64,000 nucleotides of DNA from a bacterium (GTDB lineage: Bacteria; Zhuqueibacterota; QNDG01; JAGLOF01): NCBI GenBank assembly GCA_016934955.1, contig JAFGRY010000040.1, forward strand, positions 1 through 64,000. The letters run 5' to 3'. The position numbers were made by a program, and so were the translations under genes. The notes under the pieces are model-generated. The model did no database searches. It was not told where the DNA came from and saw only the letters and a list, made by a program, of their open reading frames with translations. Shown one piece after another: positions 8,460 through 15,869 of the stretch (position 1 is the stretch's first letter; every line of letters begins with the position of its first letter).

Positions 8460-8488
8460 AATTAACCTGTTTTCCGCCTAAAAGTCAA
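8460..8488 (-). promoter_or_regulatory. Sigma70-type promoter of the dtxR-feoA-feoB operon
   Basis: On the minus strand, TTGACT (8488-8483) and TTAATT (8465-8460) are separated by 17 nt. Transcription would start about 8453, inside the palindromic operator. Confidence 0.65.
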
Positions 8489-8586
8489 GCACTTTTTTCA
8501 TCAGCGGGACCGCGATGCTCCAACCGGCATAATAATTGCTATATTTGTAATGAATTATCACATCTCAGCCTCGAGGAGGGAACAAT

Positions 8587-10602
8587 ATGTATGGTGGTAC
8601 CCGGAACATTTTTCTCCTGAAACGCATTGTCGGCATTCTTTTCCTCTCTGTATTGCTCGTCACGCCTGGATTCGCCCAGGGTAAAAACCCGCAATACAAG
8701 GTCAGAATCGATCCCGGTTCTGCAGAGCTGTCTTATGGTGAAACCGCTCAATTCACCGCCAAACTGGTTGCCAAAGACGGCACGGAAAAAGACACGACGT
8801 TTGAATGGAGCGTCACCAGGCCGCTGGTCGGATCGGTGACCCAGGACGGCCTTTTCAGCGCCCAGGGAGCCGGTGTCACCCATGTTGTCGCCACCGCGGG
8901 CAGGCTCTCCGCAAAAGCGATGGTCAAGGTACTCGATGAGTCCAAAGGGAGCAGGGATCTCTGGCAGATCTACATCACTCCCGGCGACACCCTGCTTGTG
9001 CCCGGCGATACGGTCAGGTATTCAGCTCGGATGGTTGACACCCTCGGCAATGTCGCGGACACCGCCTTTGCCTGGTCAACGGGGAATACCGACGTGGCGA
9101 TGATCGACTCGGACGGCACCCTGGCGGCTCTGGCAAAGGGGCAGACCTTTGTCTATGCCCGTGCCGGCGCCCTCTACGGCAAAGTGCACATGACCATTCT
9201 GAGAACCAAAGAAGAAAAAAACACCAGGATGCGCGGGTATAAAATTCTCGTCACGCCCCGGGATACGCTCCTCATACCCGGCGAATCCATTCAGTACACA
9301 GCCGCCCTGGTCGATACGAGCGGCAACGAGATAGATACATCCTTTACCTGGAGTTACGAAGGAGCAGAGTCCGGTACGATCACCGAAGACGGATTTTTCT
9401 CCGCGCTTGCCAGGGGGAACGGCTTTGTCTACGCCCATGCGGGCACCCTGGCGGGGAAAGGGCATGTCAACGTCGTCGATACCGTGGGCACACCTCCCAA
9501 AGTAGACGGATGGCGCCTGATGATCTCGCCGTCCGACACGCTGGTGGCCCTGGAGGAGCAGGTGCAGTATGAGGCATTTCTCATGGACACCCTCGGGAAT
9601 AGAATCGACACGACGCTGGAACTGGCCTGGTGGACCCAGGGGCGGGAAGTGGGCGAGATCGACGCGGACGGCCTCTTTACGGCGGACGGTCCGGGAGTGG
9701 GCATAGTGAGGGTGCAGTCAGGCAAATACAAGGGAATCGCCCGGGTTGTTGTCGCCAACCGGGAAGATCTCATGGAAACCGATTCCGTGCACGTTCAGTT
9801 CAGGCTCGAAGACCGGCAGATCGGCAACACCTACAGGATCGGCGGCAAGGAATATCTCGAGATCTCCGGCCTGCCCTTCCCCCTGGATGTGCTCAACGGC
9901 GGACAGCTGATTTTCCAGCCGGGAACCCTTGACGAGAACATCCGGATCGAAGTCACGCTCAGCTGTGCCGCAACGGTTGAGGATTCAGTGGTTACCTTCG
10001 CGGACCGGATATTCAACGGCATCGCGTTCCACGTCTATATCGGAGACTCACTGGCGAGTCCCTACTACTTCGACCCGCCGGTCGAACTGGTGCTGCCATA
10101 CAACCAGAATCTGCTCGATACACTTGGCATCACCGTGGATGATCTCTGGATCTACTTCTACAGTGATTCTTCCGGTTTCGAGGATCAGGGTATCACCAAT
10201 ATCATTGTCGATGAAGACAATCAGAAGATATACGCCGAGGTCCATCATTTTTCCGATCTCGTCATCTCGGTGAAGGGACAGACGTCAACCGATATCGATC
10301 AGCCTGCGTTCCAGCCCTTCTCGCACCAGCTCTTCGCCAATTACCCCAACCCCTTCAATCCCGAGACGGTCATCCGCTTCGAGCTGGCCGGCGCCACCGC
10401 CAAACGGGTGACGCTCACCATCTACGATATTCTGGGACGAAAGGTGAAAACGCTGGTTGACGAGGTCCGCCAGCCGGGCACCTACAACGTCACCTGGAGC
10501 GGCAGCGATGCCAGGGGCGGCAGAATGAGCAGCGGCGTCTATATCTACCGCCTGGAGATCGGCGCGTACGTCAGTGCCAGGCGCATGATATTGATTCGCT
10601 GA
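8587..10602 (+). CDS. Secreted multi-BIG2-domain protein with FlgD/T9SS-like C-terminal domain
   Basis: A 671-residue exported protein (signal peptide ~1-30, ending GFAQG). Four bacterial Ig-like (BIG2) repeats span about 34-115, 131-210, 217-295 and 307-390. Each has a P-x-DTLL/..PGD start, an FxW centre and a DGxFxA...G end. Residues ~400-560 form a beta-rich region without a recognised name. The last ~90 residues (NYPNPFNPETVIRFEL...IYDILGRKVKTLVDE...SSGVYIYRLEIG) are the FlgD-Ig/T9SS type A-like C-terminal domain common in FCB-group secreted proteins. A surface or extracellular, possibly adhesive, role is inferred. The gene is monocistronic, with a terminator just downstream. Confidence 0.88.
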   Translation: MYGGTRNIFLLKRIVGILFLSVLLVTPGFAQGKNPQYKVRIDPGSAELSYGETAQFTAKLVAKDGTEKDTTFEWSVTRPLVGSVTQDGLFSAQGAGVTHVVATAGRLSAKAMVKVLDESKGSRDLWQIYITPGDTLLVPGDTVRYSARMVDTLGNVADTAFAWSTGNTDVAMIDSDGTLAALAKGQTFVYARAGALYGKVHMTILRTKEEKNTRMRGYKILVTPRDTLLIPGESIQYTAALVDTSGNEIDTSFTWSYEGAESGTITEDGFFSALARGNGFVYAHAGTLAGKGHVNVVDTVGTPPKVDGWRLMISPSDTLVALEEQVQYEAFLMDTLGNRIDTTLELAWWTQGREVGEIDADGLFTADGPGVGIVRVQSGKYKGIARVVVANREDLMETDSVHVQFRLEDRQIGNTYRIGGKEYLEISGLPFPLDVLNGGQLIFQPGTLDENIRIEVTLSCAATVEDSVVTFADRIFNGIAFHVYIGDSLASPYYFDPPVELVLPYNQNLLDTLGITVDDLWIYFYSDSSGFEDQGITNIIVDEDNQKIYAEVHHFSDLVISVKGQTSTDIDQPAFQPFSHQLFANYPNPFNPETVIRFELAGATAKRVTLTIYDILGRKVKTLVDEVRQPGTYNVTWSGSDARGGRMSSGVYIYRLEIGAYVSARRMILIR

Positions 10603-10628
10603 ACGGCACACCCGATGTGTACAGGTAC

Positions 10629-10660
10629 AAGGGGTTCCTCACGGGGGACCCCTTCTTTTT
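10629..10660 (+). terminator. Rho-independent terminator after the BIG2 gene
   Basis: AAGGGGTTCC (10629-10638) pairs with GGGACCCCTT (10645-10654) with one G-T pair, followed by a C and five T. It sits 27 nt after the stop codon at 10602. Confidence 0.85.
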
Positions 10661-10693
10661 ACCCCGCAGACAGAATCATTGAAAGGAAACCCC

Positions 10694-11206
10694 ATGAACG
10701 GCAGCCGCGGCAATCCCGTTACCTGCAGCGAATGCGGACATCCCCGGGACAGTGACCGGATTTTCACCGTGGACGGCAGACCTCTCTGCAGTGTGTGTCT
10801 CTACGGCCCGGTGGAACCGTTTCGCATCTACCCCATCGGGAGCGTGCACAACGATCTCAAAAGAAACGATACCGCCTTCGGGCTCGCCGGGGAATCGGGG
10901 CCGTCGCGTATTATCCTCCATCCCGGGCAGCGGCGATTCATGTATGCCCTCGAACAGGAAAAAGAGCTCACCATCGTCTACTATCTTCACGAAAGCAGGC
11001 CGGTCCGCTCCCGTTTCGCCAGGGGCTATGACAGCGCCGAAGCGGGGGTGTTCGCTTCCCGAACTCCCGACAGGCTCTCCCGCATCGGCATTCAGGATGT
11101 CCGGCTCGTCGGCATCGAAGGAACGACCCTGACCGTGGAAGGACTGGATGCGGTGAACGGCACACCGGTGCTGGACATCAAAATGAAAAAATCGTTTCGC
11201 GGGTGA
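10694..11206 (+). CDS. TrmO-like (TsaA/VirR family) protein with N-terminal zinc ribbon
   Basis: A 170-residue protein. Residues ~42-170 match the TsaA/TrmO beta-barrel: PIGSVHND near 45, GVFASRTPDRLSRIGI (canonical GVFATRSPNRPNPIGL) and GLDAVNGTPVLDIKM at the C-terminus. TrmO uses SAM to N6-methylate t6A37 of tRNA. Ahead of it is a compact zinc ribbon with C11-x2-C14 and C32-x2-C35, which is not part of ordinary TrmO. The canonical Arg/Pro positions of the central motif have changed (NRPNP to DRLSR), so the substrate may differ. ATG 10694 has a GAAAGGA site; an upstream in-frame TTG at 10679 is less likely. Confidence 0.82.
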   Translation: MNGSRGNPVTCSECGHPRDSDRIFTVDGRPLCSVCLYGPVEPFRIYPIGSVHNDLKRNDTAFGLAGESGPSRIILHPGQRRFMYALEQEKELTIVYYLHESRPVRSRFARGYDSAEAGVFASRTPDRLSRIGIQDVRLVGIEGTTLTVEGLDAVNGTPVLDIKMKKSFRG

Positions 11207-11249
11207 CTATACCGCAGCCGCCTGCATCATCACTGCTGACAAAAAGAGC

Positions 11250-11278
11250 TTGCATCACCCCGTAAAAATGCGTACTAT
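11250..11278 (+). promoter_or_regulatory. Sigma70-type promoter for the M28-cyclophilin gene
   Basis: TTGCAT (11250-11255) and TACTAT (11273-11278) are spaced by 17 nt. The start would be about 11285, giving a leader of some 40 nt to the ATG at 11327, which has a GGAGG site. Confidence 0.6.
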
Positions 11279-11326
11279 CAGAAATTCAGAACATACCGAC
11301 ACCCTTTCACCCATTCAGGAGGCTCC

Positions 11327-13237
11327 ATGAACAGTAAACGCCGTCTCTCGGTCACCGCGGCAGTGGTGGTACTGCTTACCGCCCTCTCCCTTCACGCCCA
11401 GAACTTCCCGGCAACCACCGATGATCCCGCCCTGCGGAACATCATCGAAATCGGACAGACAGACAACAAGACCATGACCTGGCTGGATTATTTCACCAAC
11501 CGGTTCGGAGGACGCTACATCGGATCGGATGCCTATACAAACGCCGCCAACTGGGCCGTCTACCAGTTCCACAGCTGGGGCGTGCAGGCGGAACTGCAGG
11601 AAGTAGGAGAAATGCCGGTCGGCTTCAACCGCGGCCCCTGGTTCGGAAAAATGACGGCGCCGGAAGAAAAATCGCTCTATTTCGGCACCCCATCCTATAC
11701 GGCCGGCACCAAAGGCGTGCAGCGGGGCGGTGTGGCCATTGCACCCGGCGACAGCCTGAAGATCCTGGACATGAAAGATTCATTCCGTGACAAATGGGTG
11801 CTCATCAGCGACGCCGGTGATTTCGCGGCGCGAAGCGGCCGCGGACCGGGCAAGCCCTTCCTGGAGACCGTGCTTGAAGAAGCAGGCGCCCTCGGGAGCA
11901 TCATGAGCGCCCGTGTGCCCCTTCAGATTCTCAACGCCAACGTCGATTCCTGGGACACCCTGCCCATTCTCCCCGACATCCGCCTCGATGAATCCCAGTA
12001 TAAAGAGATAAAGGACCTGGTTGAAAAAGGCGAAGCGGTCGAGCTCGAATTCGAGATAAGAAACTGGTTCAAGATGGGGCCGGTGAAGTATCACAATGTC
12101 GTGGCCTGGATCCCCGGGACCGAACACCCCGACGAATATCTTATCATGAGCGGTCACCTTGACGCCTTCGACGGCGGCACCGGCGCCGTCGACTGCGGGT
12201 CCGGCATCACTCCCGCCATGGAGGCCATGCGGCTGCTGGCCAAAAGCGGCGTCAAACCGAAGCGGACCATCATGGCCATTCTCTTCGCCGGCGAGGAGGC
12301 CGGTATCCTCGGCGCTTCCGCCTGGGTGAAGCAGAATCCCAGCAAGCTTGAAAAGATAGCGGTGCTCATGAACCGGGACTACACTCCGGGAGCGATCACC
12401 GGGATCACCGTTCCCGCGTCATGGGAAGAGGATTTTCAGAAAATCGTCAAACCGCTGGAAGGCCTGAACGAGGAGTTCCCCTTTGAGGGAATTACCGTCA
12501 ACCCCTACCCCGGCCCTCCCTCGACCCGGCTGGGAGGCACCGATGCCTCCGCGTTCCAGATGGTGAGCGTGCCGACCATCCGCTTCCGGGAAGAGTCGGG
12601 GTACAGCTACCGCCGCGCCTGGCACACCCTCTACGACACCTACAATGAAGTCGTCCCCTACAGCCGGCACCAGGAACACACCGCCCTCTGCCTGGCGATC
12701 ATCGCCTACGGCATCGGCAACCTGGATCATCTGCTCTCCCGGGAGGGCATCTACCTCGATGACGGCCTCTACGCCGACATCAACACAGACAAGGGCAGAA
12801 TGATCGTCGAACTCGACTACCGCAACGCCCCGCTCACGGCGGCCAGTTTTACCAGGCTCTTTGAAAGCGAACGCGGCGGCAGAAGAGGCATGCGGGGATT
12901 CTTCGGGCGCGGAAGCAGGCCCCCCGCCATCGGCGTATTCGGCCGGGACGGCACGGCCACCCTGATCTCGGAATCGATTCTCGAACGGGCGGACAAGAAA
13001 CTGCGGAAAGAGGCGAATCCCGACCTGAAACACGACGATGCCGGTGTGCTGGGCATGATGGACGGCAGGGGATTCTATCTGACAACGAAAAAAATGAAGG
13101 AGTATGACGGCCGCTTCACGCCCATAGGCCAGGTGATGGTCGGACGTGACATCGTTAAAACCATCGCCGCCGGCGACTCCCTCCGCGGCGTCTCGATTAT
13201 TCGGGTGGGAGAAAAAGCCGCTGCCTTCAATAACTGA
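11327..13237 (+). CDS. Secreted M28 zinc peptidase fused to a cyclophilin-type prolyl isomerase domain
   Basis: A 636-residue exported protein (signal peptide 1-24, SLHAQ). Residues ~30-470 are an M28 aminopeptidase with an inserted PA-like domain (~115-210). The metal and catalytic residues are visible: His277 (SGHLD), Asp289 (AVDCGSG), Glu323-Glu324 (FAGEEAG), Asp351 (MNRDYT) and His433 (AWHTLYDTYNEV). Residues ~483-630 resemble cyclophilin PPIases: TDKGRMIVELDYRNAPLTAASFTRL at the start, GRGFYLTTKKMKEYDGRFTPIGQVMVGRDIVKTIAAGD at the end. An RGGRRGMRGFFGRGSR stretch interrupts the middle. Whether the PPIase active site is complete is unclear. The peptidase presumably trims N-terminal residues of peptides outside the inner membrane. 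Confidence 0.9.
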   Translation: MNSKRRLSVTAAVVVLLTALSLHAQNFPATTDDPALRNIIEIGQTDNKTMTWLDYFTNRFGGRYIGSDAYTNAANWAVYQFHSWGVQAELQEVGEMPVGFNRGPWFGKMTAPEEKSLYFGTPSYTAGTKGVQRGGVAIAPGDSLKILDMKDSFRDKWVLISDAGDFAARSGRGPGKPFLETVLEEAGALGSIMSARVPLQILNANVDSWDTLPILPDIRLDESQYKEIKDLVEKGEAVELEFEIRNWFKMGPVKYHNVVAWIPGTEHPDEYLIMSGHLDAFDGGTGAVDCGSGITPAMEAMRLLAKSGVKPKRTIMAILFAGEEAGILGASAWVKQNPSKLEKIAVLMNRDYTPGAITGITVPASWEEDFQKIVKPLEGLNEEFPFEGITVNPYPGPPSTRLGGTDASAFQMVSVPTIRFREESGYSYRRAWHTLYDTYNEVVPYSRHQEHTALCLAIIAYGIGNLDHLLSREGIYLDDGLYADINTDKGRMIVELDYRNAPLTAASFTRLFESERGGRRGMRGFFGRGSRPPAIGVFGRDGTATLISESILERADKKLRKEANPDLKHDDAGVLGMMDGRGFYLTTKKMKEYDGRFTPIGQVMVGRDIVKTIAAGDSLRGVSIIRVGEKAAAFNN

Positions 13238-13258
13238 ACACTCCCTCCGCCGCATTCA

Positions 13259-13288
13259 CGGGACGCGTTTCGGCGCGTCCCGTTTTTT
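13259..13288 (+). terminator. Rho-independent terminator
   Basis: CGGGACGCG (13259-13267) and CGCGTCCCG (13274-13282) form a perfect 9-bp stem with a 6-nt loop, followed by six T. It lies 21 nt after the M28-cyclophilin stop. Confidence 0.92.
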
Positions 13289-13318
13289 ATACGGATACCA
13301 GCCGCCCTAAAAACCGCC

Positions 13319-13347
13319 TTGCCTTTTTCTGCAACCTTTGATATATT
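13319..13347 (+). promoter_or_regulatory. Sigma70-type promoter upstream of the membrane M28 peptidase
   Basis: TTGCCT (13319-13324) and TATATT (13342-13347) are spaced by 17 nt. A second -10-like TATACT lies at 13471-13476, closer to the gene. Confidence 0.5.
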
Positions 13348-13436
13348 GCCCTGTCCAATCCTTACACATACATCATCATTGATCGAGGTCCGGCTCCCGG
13401 CAGCACGGTCCGTGACGTCCGAACCGATCCGCTGCA

Positions 13437-13462
13437 TTCGAATACATGCAACATGTATCGAA
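13437..13462. promoter_or_regulatory. Near-perfect palindrome in the leader of the M28 membrane peptidase gene
   Basis: TTCGAATACATG (13437-13448) pairs with CATGTATCGAA (13452-13462) across a 3-nt CAA loop, with one unpaired A. It lies just upstream of TATACT (13471-13476) and would cover that promoter's -35 region, so it could be a repressor operator or an RNA hairpin in a longer leader. The protein that would bind it is unknown. Confidence 0.45.
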
Positions 13463-13519
13463 AAAATCGCTATACTAAAGGTATTTCCAATTCCCGGGAA
13501 GCCAACAGAGGAGTTATTC

Positions 13520-15835
13520 ATGCACACCAGGATATGCAAACTGCTGCCGCTGTTTCTGCTGCTGCCGGTGCTGGCATTCGGCCAGACAGCGGATATCAGC
13601 GCTGATTCCATCTATGCAAACATTCATCACCTGAGCGTCACCATCGGTCCCCGGCCCATGGGATCCGCGGCCGAGAATGAAGCACTGGCCTGGACGGCGG
13701 CCCGTCTTCAATCGTTTGGAGCCGATTCGGTTTTCATCATGCCATACACCATCGCCGACGCCCACGGCGCCAGGATCAATACGACCAGCGGCGTCAGTGT
13801 CGGCATCTTTCGGGGAGAAACGGACTCATCGATTGTTGTCGGCGGCCACATCGATTCAGACAGCAGGGAAATCCCCGGTGCAAACGATAACGCCTCCGGT
13901 CCGGCCACGATGCTCGAGCTGGCCCGTGTCTGGAGTCAGCGGCCCCGCCACTACACCATGATCTTCTGCGCCTTCGGCGGCGAGGAGCGGGGACTCATCG
14001 GATCCCACCATTTTGTGGATACGTACGAGGATATCGACAAGGTCGCGCTCATGTTCTCCATCGACATGACCGGCGCCGACGACGACATTATCACCATCAT
14101 GGAAACCGACACTATGAACGCTCCGGTCTGGCTGATGAAGGACGCCTTCGCCATGGACCGGGCCCTGGGAATCAACCGGCTCACCTATCCAACCCACTTT
14201 GGAACGATCAACAATATAGGAGGAGGGGGCGCCGGTTCGGATCATATCCCCTTCCTGAAGAAACGGATTCCCGCCATGGATTTCACCCAGGGAATCAACC
14301 GCCACCCGATCCATACGCCCATGGACAGGATCGAATATATCGACCGGGACATGCTGGACACCTGCGCCCGGCTCATCGACGGGCTCCTGGTCAAATATCA
14401 AAGCAGCACCATCCCTTCCGGCAAGAGCGGCCGTTACATTCTCATGAATATATTCGGAAGAAACCTGTTCTTCCCTGGCTGGACAGGATCGCTGCTCTTG
14501 CTGCTTGCGGTGGCGGCAGGTGTAACGGCCGTGCTTATCAGCAGGAAACAGCGGCTGATCATTCCCAAACCGGAACGGGTCCGTTTCTCGGGGTGGAAAC
14601 TCTTCTTCATGTTTGCCGTGATGGTCATCTGCGTGCGTCTGGGAGATTCGGTCATGCAGCTGATCACCGGACTGCGCTATCCCTGGTTCCTGCATCTCTC
14701 CGCCCACCTCTGGTCGTCGCTTCTCTGGCTCGCCCTCGGAACCTGGGTCGTGCTCCAGCTCACCCGGAAATGGCGCTTCAGCCCCGATCCCTACGTCTAT
14801 GCCAAGCGGGGGATAATAATCCTGTTTGTACTGACACTGCTCTTCGCCCTTGTCGGCGGCGGCCGCATGGCGGCCTACCCGGGTATCTCGCTTATCCTCT
14901 TCAGCCTGGCCCTGTCTATCCGCACGGGCTGGCTGAGGACGCTGTTCGTCGTTCTCGGGCCGCTCCCGCTGGCGAGGCTGATGTTCATGGAGGCGTTCCC
15001 GTTTATGGCCCATTTCAACAGCTATGCCGGGTTCGAGATAGATTCCGCGGGAAGAGCCCTGCTCTTCAACACCGGCATCTTCCTGGTGCTGCTGCTCTGG
15101 TATCTCCCCTTCATCTTCACCTTCGCCTGGAATGCGGTTACGGTGAAGGGCGTCAGGCGAAGCCTTGTCGTCGCGAGAAGACCGCTTTACGGCATTATCA
15201 TTCTCGTCCTGACCCTGGCCTGCTCCGGCTACCTGGCAACCCTGCCCGCCTATAACGACATGTGGCGGCCCATGGTGCGCGTCGATGCCCGGTACAGTAT
15301 GGAAACAGGCAAGAGCACCCTGGAGATCAAGGGTAACGAATATCTCCGGGATGTCAGCGTTACAACCGATTCCGTCTCACAGTACTACTCCGGCGGCGTC
15401 ATATCTGAGAAACTGAACCACAGTTTCACCGCCGGCTGGATCGACGCCGGCGGCACTGAAACCTGTTCCCCTGTCACTGGAGACACGATCAGGGTGAACT
15501 GCAGCTGGACCATTGCCGGCGAGCGTCCCTGGTACACGCTGACGGTCACTGTCTGGCCTGATACGCTCTCCATCTACGATGTGGACACTGATCTGGCCTA
15601 TACCAGCCGCTACAGCACCTACAGTTTCACCTGGCAGGCCGAGCCGCCCAATCCCCTGCACATGCAGGCGGCGTTCACCATCGGCCCCGGCACCAATCTC
15701 ATCCGTAGAATCGTCGGCGCCTTTCCCGAATTGCCGATTGACATGACGGTGAGTACCGACAACATGCCGGTGCGGTACAGAACCTGGGTCACGAGAGTGG
15801 ACACGCTGAAACTGGACATCGGAACAACAGAATAA
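13520..15835 (+). CDS. Membrane-anchored M28 family aminopeptidase
   Basis: A 771-residue protein. I choose ATG 13520 (MHTRICKLL) because GAGGAG lies about 8 nt upstream and a signal peptide (residues 1-21, LAFGQ) follows directly. Residues ~25-295 are a compact M28 domain with His110 (GGHID), Asp122 (GANDNASG), Glu155-Glu156 (FGGEERG), Asp182 (SIDMTG) and His265 (HPIHTPMD). Residues ~315-600 contain about eight hydrophobic membrane segments, and a ~150-residue C-terminal beta-rich domain follows. The layout recalls Fxna/ERMP1-type M28 peptidases with multi-pass C-termini. The catalytic domain should face the periplasm. Peptide substrates are unknown. Confidence 0.9.
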   Translation: MHTRICKLLPLFLLLPVLAFGQTADISADSIYANIHHLSVTIGPRPMGSAAENEALAWTAARLQSFGADSVFIMPYTIADAHGARINTTSGVSVGIFRGETDSSIVVGGHIDSDSREIPGANDNASGPATMLELARVWSQRPRHYTMIFCAFGGEERGLIGSHHFVDTYEDIDKVALMFSIDMTGADDDIITIMETDTMNAPVWLMKDAFAMDRALGINRLTYPTHFGTINNIGGGGAGSDHIPFLKKRIPAMDFTQGINRHPIHTPMDRIEYIDRDMLDTCARLIDGLLVKYQSSTIPSGKSGRYILMNIFGRNLFFPGWTGSLLLLLAVAAGVTAVLISRKQRLIIPKPERVRFSGWKLFFMFAVMVICVRLGDSVMQLITGLRYPWFLHLSAHLWSSLLWLALGTWVVLQLTRKWRFSPDPYVYAKRGIIILFVLTLLFALVGGGRMAAYPGISLILFSLALSIRTGWLRTLFVVLGPLPLARLMFMEAFPFMAHFNSYAGFEIDSAGRALLFNTGIFLVLLLWYLPFIFTFAWNAVTVKGVRRSLVVARRPLYGIIILVLTLACSGYLATLPAYNDMWRPMVRVDARYSMETGKSTLEIKGNEYLRDVSVTTDSVSQYYSGGVISEKLNHSFTAGWIDAGGTETCSPVTGDTIRVNCSWTIAGERPWYTLTVTVWPDTLSIYDVDTDLAYTSRYSTYSFTWQAEPPNPLHMQAAFTIGPGTNLIRRIVGAFPELPIDMTVSTDNMPVRYRTWVTRVDTLKLDIGTTE

Positions 15836-15869
15836 AACAGTGCGGCAGAGAGAGGGAGAGGGTATCGGT

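Noticed and set aside
13856..15013. 385-codon minus-strand frame across the M28 membrane peptidase
   Set aside because: Antisense shadow; charged low-complexity translation and no ribosome binding site.
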